The translations under genes were made by a program, and so were the position numbers. 9,682 nucleotides of DNA from an uncultured Prevotellaceae bacterium (GTDB lineage Bacteria > Bacteroidota > Bacteroidia > Bacteroidales > Muribaculaceae). Where the stretch lies: NCBI GenBank assembly GCA_945983195.1, contig CAMFSS010000056.1, forward strand, positions 1 to 9,682. The letters are read 5' to 3'. Under the pieces are notes generated by a model. That model was not told where the DNA came from. It saw nothing but the letters and a program-made list of their open reading frames with translations, and did not search any database. Positions 5,185-9,682 of the stretch are shown piece after piece; position 1 is the stretch's first letter; the number at the start of each line of letters is the position of its first letter.

Positions 5185-6375
5185 ATGGGCAAAGAGCTGA
5201 TTTACAGAACAATGGAGAGTACACTCTCTTTAGCCTTCAATTACCTGCCGTCAATCACGATTTCCGGTCCTCGCCCGGCCGGGAAGTCGACTCTCTGCCG
5301 GACCTATCTCTCTGATTTGCCCTACGTTAACCTAGAAGATTACTACACTTTGGAGCAATTGCAAAACGATCCGAAAGGCTTCATAGCTCGATTTCCAAAC
5401 GGGGTGATAATCGATGAGGCACAACGCTGGCCGCAAATTTTCTCCTACCTTCAAGTAGAGGTTGACAACGATCGCATCAACGGCGGCTCGCGGCGGTTTA
5501 TCGTCAGCGGCAGTAGCAATTTTGCTCTTTTAGCAAAGGTCACGCAGTCGATGGCCGGCCGCACTGCCGTACTAACACTTTTACCGCTGACCGTCAGCGA
5601 GATACTAAGCAGCTATCCCGAGACGTCAACAGATGAGCTATTGCTGCGCGGCGGTTTCCCTGCCCTGTGGGGGATAGACTTCCACGGCGTAAACTTCCTG
5701 ATGTCAAACTATCTGTCGACATACATCGAGCGTGACCTGCGCTCGCTGCTAAACATCAAGGATTTACATGCCTTCCAAACCTTTTTGCGTCTGTGTGCAG
5801 GCCGCATCGGTCAAGAGTTTAACGCATCAGCCATGTCGGTGGAGGTAGGTGTAAGCGTACCCACTATCCAATCATGGTTGAGTATTTTGGAGGCATCCTA
5901 CGTGGTGACACTCCTTCGACCTTACTACCAAAACATCGGCAAACAACTTACCAAGTCACCCAAGTTGTATTTCTGCGACTGCGGCTTGGCTGCGTGGCTC
6001 TTAGGCATACGCTCTACTGAACAAATGGCACTGCACCCACTTCGAGGTAACTTATTTGAGAATATGGTAGTGACAGACTTCATCAAGACCGACCTCAACC
6101 GAGGCCTCACCAATCAATTCTTCTTCTACCGCGACAAAACGCGACGCGAAGTGGACTTGCTCCGTATCCTGCCCGATGGACACATTCAAGCGTTCGAGAT
6201 CAAGTCGGGCAAGACCTACACGCCCCAATGGACCAAGCACCTCAGCTATCTTTGCAACCTTTTGGGCGACCGCGTGCAAACCACCGCCGTCATCTACGAT
6301 GGCGAGGAGAACAACATCGCTCCCCAGGGTGGCTTCGTCAACTGCCGCCAAGCTGCGCAACTGCTGATTGATTAG
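5185..6375 (+). CDS. AAA-family ATPase with DUF4143-type C-terminal region
   Basis: This 396-residue protein has an N-terminal P-loop ATPase domain. Walker A is GPRPAGKST at 28-36, where most relatives have GPRQ-x-GKTT. Walker B is VIIDEAQ at 74-80, with D77 and E78. A sensor-like FIVSGSSN stretch lies at 105-112. Around residues 175-190 is the TYIERDL motif usual in the DUF4143 group. The C-terminal part has a PD-(D/E)xK-like arrangement: FEN at 291-293, EVD at 322-324 and FEIKSG at 337-342. Such proteins are common and often multicopy in Bacteroidales. Their biological role is not established, though nucleic-acid binding or cleavage is a fair inference from the C-terminal motifs. Length is typical and the gene looks intact. 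It has its own promoter and inverted repeat and no partner gene, so it appears to be a single-gene unit. Its leucine codons include more TTA and CTA than in neighbouring genes by eye, which may hint at transfer. An alternative in-frame ATG lies at 5212. Confidence 0.88.
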   Translation: MGKELIYRTMESTLSLAFNYLPSITISGPRPAGKSTLCRTYLSDLPYVNLEDYYTLEQLQNDPKGFIARFPNGVIIDEAQRWPQIFSYLQVEVDNDRINGGSRRFIVSGSSNFALLAKVTQSMAGRTAVLTLLPLTVSEILSSYPETSTDELLLRGGFPALWGIDFHGVNFLMSNYLSTYIERDLRSLLNIKDLHAFQTFLRLCAGRIGQEFNASAMSVEVGVSVPTIQSWLSILEASYVVTLLRPYYQNIGKQLTKSPKLYFCDCGLAAWLLGIRSTEQMALHPLRGNLFENMVVTDFIKTDLNRGLTNQFFFYRDKTRREVDLLRILPDGHIQAFEIKSGKTYTPQWTKHLSYLCNLLGDRVQTTAVIYDGEENNIAPQGGFVNCRQAAQLLID

Positions 6376-6609
6376 CGGCCGCTGGGGGCAAGCTGCCGCA
6401 AGGAGGATTGTTCGCCGACTTCGTTGTCCTACATTTATTTAGACAAGCCCGAAATTCAGCTTTCGGAACCACTAAAATCTACTAATTAGCGTTTTCTTTG
6501 AATAAAAATACGATTTTTTTACTTAAAAGTAGCTTTATATGCTTTTTTGTTACTATTTTTGCAGCCAGATTAATATACTTAGTTTTTTTAGAGCATTTTT
6601 TTAGTTATA
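6376..6609. other. Intergenic region between the AAA ATPase and argR
   Basis: No gene is seen. It holds a 10-base palindrome AGCGGCCGCT overlapping the ATPase stop (6374-6383) and a perfect 6-base stem (CCGAAA 6449-6454, TTTCGG 6461-6466, 6-base loop) that lacks a T-run. The second half is very AT-rich and leads to the argR promoter. Confidence 0.5.
6554..6561 (+). promoter_or_regulatory. Candidate -7 element of argR
   Basis: TATTTTTG fits TAnnTTTG and lies 48 bases before the argR ATG. The expected -33 position holds only a partial match (TTT at 6534-6536), so support is moderate. Transcription would start near 6567. Confidence 0.45.
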
Positions 6610-7098
6610 ATGAAGAACAAACGACTTCGACTTCAAATAATAGTTGAACTTATCAAGACCAACTGCATCAGCAGCCAGGACGAACTGTCGCGCCTGCTTG
6701 CCGCTCGTGGATATGTGGTGACGCAAGCCACTCTCTCGCGCGACCTCAAGCAGCTTCGCACCACTAAAGTGGCTACCGACTTGGGCAACTACATGTACAT
6801 CATTCCCGACTCCAACAACTTGCAGGACACTATGCTCCAGCAGGGAGTGTCGACAGCACAGGCAGGACAGCACTCCGGTTTCGTGTCGATTCAGTTCACC
6901 GGCCATGCAGCAGTCATAAAGACGCGCAACGGCTATGCCAGCGGTCTTGCCTACGACATCGACATGAGCAAATCACCCGAAATTCTCGGAACGATTGCCG
7001 GTGCCGACACCATCTTTGCACTGCTTCGCGAGGACGTTACTCATGAGCAGGCCATGAAGGTGTTCGCTCGATTCCTGCCGATTTCCGACATGGCATGA
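6610..7098 (+). CDS. argR: Arginine repressor ArgR
   Basis: ArgR is a hexameric DNA-binding protein that uses arginine as co-repressor to control arginine metabolism genes. The 162-residue product has the usual two domains. An N-terminal winged helix carries the recognition segment TQATLSRDL (38-46), with the family's Ser-Arg pair at 43-44. A C-terminal oligomerisation and arginine-binding domain contains GTIAGADTIF (127-136). The aspartate at 133 matches the second of the two acidic residues that hold arginine in E. coli ArgR; the first is alanine here. The length is close to the family norm. The start at 6610 gives the expected basic N-terminus. It heads a co-directional cluster with a GNAT enzyme, argG and argC, and so probably regulates its own downstream genes. 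A full match to the E. coli ARG box is not seen upstream. Confidence 0.95.
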   Translation: MKNKRLRLQIIVELIKTNCISSQDELSRLLAARGYVVTQATLSRDLKQLRTTKVATDLGNYMYIIPDSNNLQDTMLQQGVSTAQAGQHSGFVSIQFTGHAAVIKTRNGYASGLAYDIDMSKSPEILGTIAGADTIFALLREDVTHEQAMKVFARFLPISDMA

Positions 7099-7191
7099 GT
7101 GTGCTTGATTTGCTTTTATTGCATTCTATAGGGAACTCTCAATATTTTTTATTAGGTTTATTTTTCATTTTTATTTATTGTCACACTTGGG

Positions 7192-7214
7192 CGGTGCATC
7201 TGTGTTTTGCACCG
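7192..7214 (+). other. Hairpin just upstream of the GNAT gene
   Basis: CGGTGCA (7192-7198) pairs perfectly with TGCACCG (7208-7214) around a 9-base loop. It ends 26 bases before the ATG at 7241. GGTCAA occurs at its edge (7214-7219) and again at 7233-7238. No clear TAnnTTTG element lies in this gap, so the hairpin could sit in an argR-GNAT transcript as a processing or leader structure. Confidence 0.4.
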
Positions 7215-7240
7215 GTCAATAAGTCTTACAAAGGTCAAAG

Positions 7241-7816
7241 ATGATTGATTCAAGTGAAATTGAAATTGTGGTGGCTGGAGAGGAGCACATCGGCTATGTC
7301 GATGAGGTGCTCGACACCATCAATCGCGCGGCTAAAGTGCGCGGCACCGGTATCGCTAAGCGTTCTCCGGAGTATGTGAAGCAGAAGATGATTGAGCACA
7401 AGGCGGTGCTCGCCATCTATCAGAAAACGAAGTTTGCCGGTTTCAGCTACATTGAGTGCTGGAGCAACAAAACTTTTGTGGCAAACTCGGGTCTTATTGT
7501 TGCACCCGACTTCCGTGGAATCGGGCTGGCAAAGCGAATAAATCGACGAATTTTTGAGTTATCGCGTGAAATGTTTCCCGAAGCCAAAATTTTCAGCCTG
7601 ACTACGGGAGAGGCGGTAATGAAAATGAACAACGAACTCGGCTACCGTCCGGTCACTTTCCCTTCGCTTACCGACGATGAGGCTTTCTGGCGCGGTTGCG
7701 AAAGCTGCGTTAACTTCGACATCCTTCAGCGCAACGGTCGCCGTATGTGCCTCTGCACCGGTATGCTCTACGACCCTGCCGAACACGCCGCCGACAAGAC
7801 CGATTCTGCGGAGTAG
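7241..7816 (+). CDS. GNAT-family N-acyltransferase of the arginine operon
   Basis: This 191-residue enzyme has the GNAT core, with acyl-CoA-binding motif A visible as LIVAPDFRGIGLAKRI (85-100, loop R92-G-I-G-L-A97). It lies between argR and argG. By context it is the likely N-acylglutamate synthase that starts the pathway, transferring an acyl group from CoA to glutamate. In Bacteroides the transcarbamylase uses succinylornithine, so succinyl-CoA rather than acetyl-CoA may be the donor; this is inference. The C-terminal part carries C153, C156, C170 and C172 (CESC and CLC), which could bind a metal such as zinc and are not part of the usual GNAT fold. The protein is much shorter than classical ArgA and lacks its amino-acid-kinase-like N-terminal domain. 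The gap to argR is 142 bases and to argG 81 bases. Confidence 0.8.
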   Translation: MIDSSEIEIVVAGEEHIGYVDEVLDTINRAAKVRGTGIAKRSPEYVKQKMIEHKAVLAIYQKTKFAGFSYIECWSNKTFVANSGLIVAPDFRGIGLAKRINRRIFELSREMFPEAKIFSLTTGEAVMKMNNELGYRPVTFPSLTDDEAFWRGCESCVNFDILQRNGRRMCLCTGMLYDPAEHAADKTDSAE

Positions 7817-7855
7817 CAATTTAGGCTAAAAATTCTATATTTTTTATTAATTCTT

Positions 7856-7870
7856 GGGTCAATGCGACCC
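7856..7870 (+). other. Small hairpin ahead of the argG start
   Basis: GGGTC (7856-7860) and GACCC (7866-7870) form a perfect 5-base stem around AATGC. The hairpin covers an upstream in-frame ATG at 7862, which argues against initiation there and for the ATG at 7898. Confidence 0.3.
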
Positions 7871-7897
7871 CTAAACAACAAAGATACACATTCAGTT

Positions 7898-9109
7898 ATG
7901 GAAAAGAAGAAAGTGGTTTTAGCATTCAGCGGTGGTCTCGACACATCGTTTTGCGTGAAATATCTTAGCGAGGACTGCGGTTACGAGGTTTACACCGCAA
8001 TCGCCAATACCGGCGGATTCAGTGCCGACGAGCTTAAGCGTATCGAGGAGCGCGCTCTTGCTCTCGGAGCAAAGGCTCACGCATCGCTCGACATCACTCA
8101 CGAATACTACGACAAGAGCATAAAATACATGATTATGGGCAACGTGCTACGTAATGGCACCTACCCAATCTCCGTCAGCTCGGAGCGTATTTTCCAGGCA
8201 ATCGCAATCATCAACTATGCCAAGAGCATTGGTGCCGAGTATGTGGCTCACGGCAGCACCGGTGCCGGAAACGACCAGGTGCGCTTCGACCTGACTTTCC
8301 AGATTCTCGCTCCCGAAATTAAGATTATCACCCCTACGCGCGACATGACTCTCACTCGCGAGTATGAAATCAACTACCTCAAGGAGCACGGCTATGTGGC
8401 CGACTTCAAGAAGATGGAGTATTCAATCAACAAGGGTCTTTGGGGCACAAGCATCGGCGGTAAGGAGACTCTGAAGAGCAACGAGACTCTCCCCGAAGAG
8501 GCTTATCCCACTCAGATGACTGCTACCGAAGAGTCGCGCCTTACCCTCGACTTCGTGAAGGGTGAGATTGCCGCCGTTAATGGCGTGAAATACGACGACA
8601 AGGTGGCTGCAATACAGAAGATTGAAGAGATTGTGAACCCCTACGCCATCGGCCGCGACATGCACATCGGCGACACAATCATCGGCATAAAGGGGCGCGT
8701 TGGCTTTGAAGCCGGTGCTCCCATTCTCATCATCGCTGCACACAAGATGCTCGAAAAGCACACCATGACCAAGTGGCAGCTCTATTGGAAGGAGCAGCTC
8801 GGCACATGGTATGGTATGTTCCTGCATGAGGCTCAGTATCTTGAGCCAGTGATGCGCAACATCGAGGCGTTCCTCCTTTCATCGCAGGAGAACGTAACCG
8901 GACGCGTGATAGTCGACCTCAAGCCCTACCGCTATGTGCTTGTGGGCGTGGAAAGCGACTTCGACTTGATGAAAACCGACTTCGGCGAATATGGCGAAGT
9001 CAACAAGGCTTGGAGTGCCGACGATGTGAAGGGCTTCACCAAGATTCTTGCCAACCAGATGAAAATCTATCACAACAACCAGATAAAGAACGGCAAAGCC
9101 ACTGAATAG
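7898..9109 (+). CDS. argG: Argininosuccinate synthase
   Basis: ArgG joins citrulline and aspartate with ATP to give argininosuccinate, the penultimate step of arginine synthesis, in the cytoplasm. From the ATG at 7898 the product is 403 residues, the family's normal size. The ATP pyrophosphatase P-loop is seen at once as AFSGGLDTS (9-17). HGSTGAGNDQVRFD (118-131) matches the conserved nucleotide- and substrate-binding stretch, with alanine where many bacteria have lysine (STGKGNDQ). An in-frame ATG at 7862 would add 12 residues (MRPLNNKDTHSV) unlike the family N-terminus, and its codon lies in a small hairpin, so 7898 is preferred. No frame damage is visible. argC follows after 26 bases, almost certainly in the same transcript. 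Confidence 0.95.
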   Translation: MEKKKVVLAFSGGLDTSFCVKYLSEDCGYEVYTAIANTGGFSADELKRIEERALALGAKAHASLDITHEYYDKSIKYMIMGNVLRNGTYPISVSSERIFQAIAIINYAKSIGAEYVAHGSTGAGNDQVRFDLTFQILAPEIKIITPTRDMTLTREYEINYLKEHGYVADFKKMEYSINKGLWGTSIGGKETLKSNETLPEEAYPTQMTATEESRLTLDFVKGEIAAVNGVKYDDKVAAIQKIEEIVNPYAIGRDMHIGDTIIGIKGRVGFEAGAPILIIAAHKMLEKHTMTKWQLYWKEQLGTWYGMFLHEAQYLEPVMRNIEAFLLSSQENVTGRVIVDLKPYRYVLVGVESDFDLMKTDFGEYGEVNKAWSADDVKGFTKILANQMKIYHNNQIKNGKATE

Positions 9110-9135
9110 CAATTATTAAAAGCATCTGAACGACA

Positions 9136-9682
9136 ATGATTAAAGCAGGTATTATTGGTGGTGCCGGCTACACTGCCGGTGAGTTGATTCGCATTCTTAT
9201 CAACCACCCCGATGTGGAAATAAAGTGGATTAACAGCACAAGCAACGCCGGAAACCGCGTGGATTCCGTTCACCAGGGTCTCATTGGCGAGACTGATCTG
9301 TCATTCACTGCCGATACGCCAATGGAGGATATCGACGTGATGTTCTGCTGCACGCCTCATGGCGAGACGCGCAAGTTCATGGAGTCGCACATTGTTCCCG
9401 AGGAACTGCGCATTATCGACCTCTCTACCGACTATCGCCACCAGGACGGTTCGCACGATTTCATCTACGGATTGCCTGAGCTCAATCGCAAGCGCATTGT
9501 GAATGGTGCTCGCCACATCGCCAATCCCGGCTGCTTTGCCACTTGCATTCAGCTTGCTCTACTTCCGCTTGCCAAGAACTTGCTGCTCAACAGCGACATT
9601 CACGTGCATGCCATCACCGGAAGCACCGGTGCCGGAGTGAAGCCGGGTGCCACCTCACACTTCTCATGGCGCAACAACAATG
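9136..9682 (+). CDS. argC: N-acetyl-gamma-glutamyl-phosphate reductase (partial, cut by window end)
   Basis: ArgC is an NADPH-dependent reductase that converts N-acylglutamyl-phosphate to the semialdehyde, the third step towards ornithine. About 182 residues are present out of an expected 320-345. The N-terminal nucleotide-binding motif is seen as GIIGGAGYTAGEL (5-17). The catalytic cysteine is C133 in NPGCFAT. The GSTGAGVKPGA stretch near the window end is also typical. The Bacteroidetes form may act on N-succinyl rather than N-acetyl intermediates, which the sequence cannot show. It lies 26 bases after argG. In Bacteroides an aminotransferase gene (argD) usually follows, beyond this window. 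Confidence 0.95.
   Translation, partial: MIKAGIIGGAGYTAGELIRILINHPDVEIKWINSTSNAGNRVDSVHQGLIGETDLSFTADTPMEDIDVMFCCTPHGETRKFMESHIVPEELRIIDLSTDYRHQDGSHDFIYGLPELNRKRIVNGARHIANPGCFATCIQLALLPLAKNLLLNSDIHVHAITGSTGAGVKPGATSHFSWRNNN

Noticed and set aside
6437..6445. ATTTAGACA after the AAA ATPase gene, matching part of the inverted-repeat arm in front of it.
   Set aside because: Nine bases in AT-rich sequence without a mirrored arm is easily chance.
6499..6512. ARG-box-like sequence (TGAATAAAAATACG) upstream of argR.
   Set aside because: Only the left half matches the E. coli box and it lies about 70 bases upstream of the predicted start in AT-rich DNA.

Overview
The window reads as ordinary chromosome from a member of the Bacteroidales, probably close to Bacteroides, Prevotella or Muribaculaceae. 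Three things point there. Several genes are preceded by the Bacteroidetes promoter pattern (TTTG, about 20 bases, then TAnnTTTG). Shine-Dalgarno sequences are essentially absent. The right end carries the arginine gene order known from Bacteroides: argR, a GNAT acyltransferase, argG, argC. Genus and species cannot be fixed from the sequence alone.

Layout from left to right. (1) 98-1540: a tandem ABC ATPase of the ModF type, broken by one in-frame TAG at 389-391. (2) 1541-1954: a 414-base gap with two possible hairpins, a small cluster of imperfect repeats and a good promoter. (3) 1955-2719: a ThiF/MoeB-type E1-like adenylating enzyme. (4) On the minus strand, converging on it, 4888-3692 encodes a saccharopine-dehydrogenase-family enzyme, best matched to carboxy(nor)spermidine dehydrogenase, followed by 3654-2740, a XerD-type tyrosine recombinase. 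A strong promoter lies upstream of the pair. (5) 4889-5184: a divergent promoter region with short duplications. (6) 5185-6375: a stand-alone AAA ATPase with a DUF4143-type C-terminal region. An 11-base-pair inverted repeat sits over its predicted transcription start. (7) 6610-9682: the arginine cluster, with argC cut off by the window edge.

The arginine genes act together. ArgR senses arginine. The acyltransferase probably makes the N-acylated glutamate that starts the pathway. ArgC reduces the acylglutamyl-phosphate. ArgG joins citrulline and aspartate. Bacteroides is known to use succinylated rather than acetylated intermediates at the transcarbamylase step, so the acyl donor of the GNAT is an open question. 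The other genes appear to be independent units.

I found no convincing new multi-gene system. The observations most worth checking are the lone amber codon in the ABC ATPase, the inverted repeat over the AAA ATPase start site, the short duplications at both ends of the polyamine gene, and the cysteine cluster in the arginine-operon acyltransferase. No RNA gene, CRISPR array or insertion sequence was seen.
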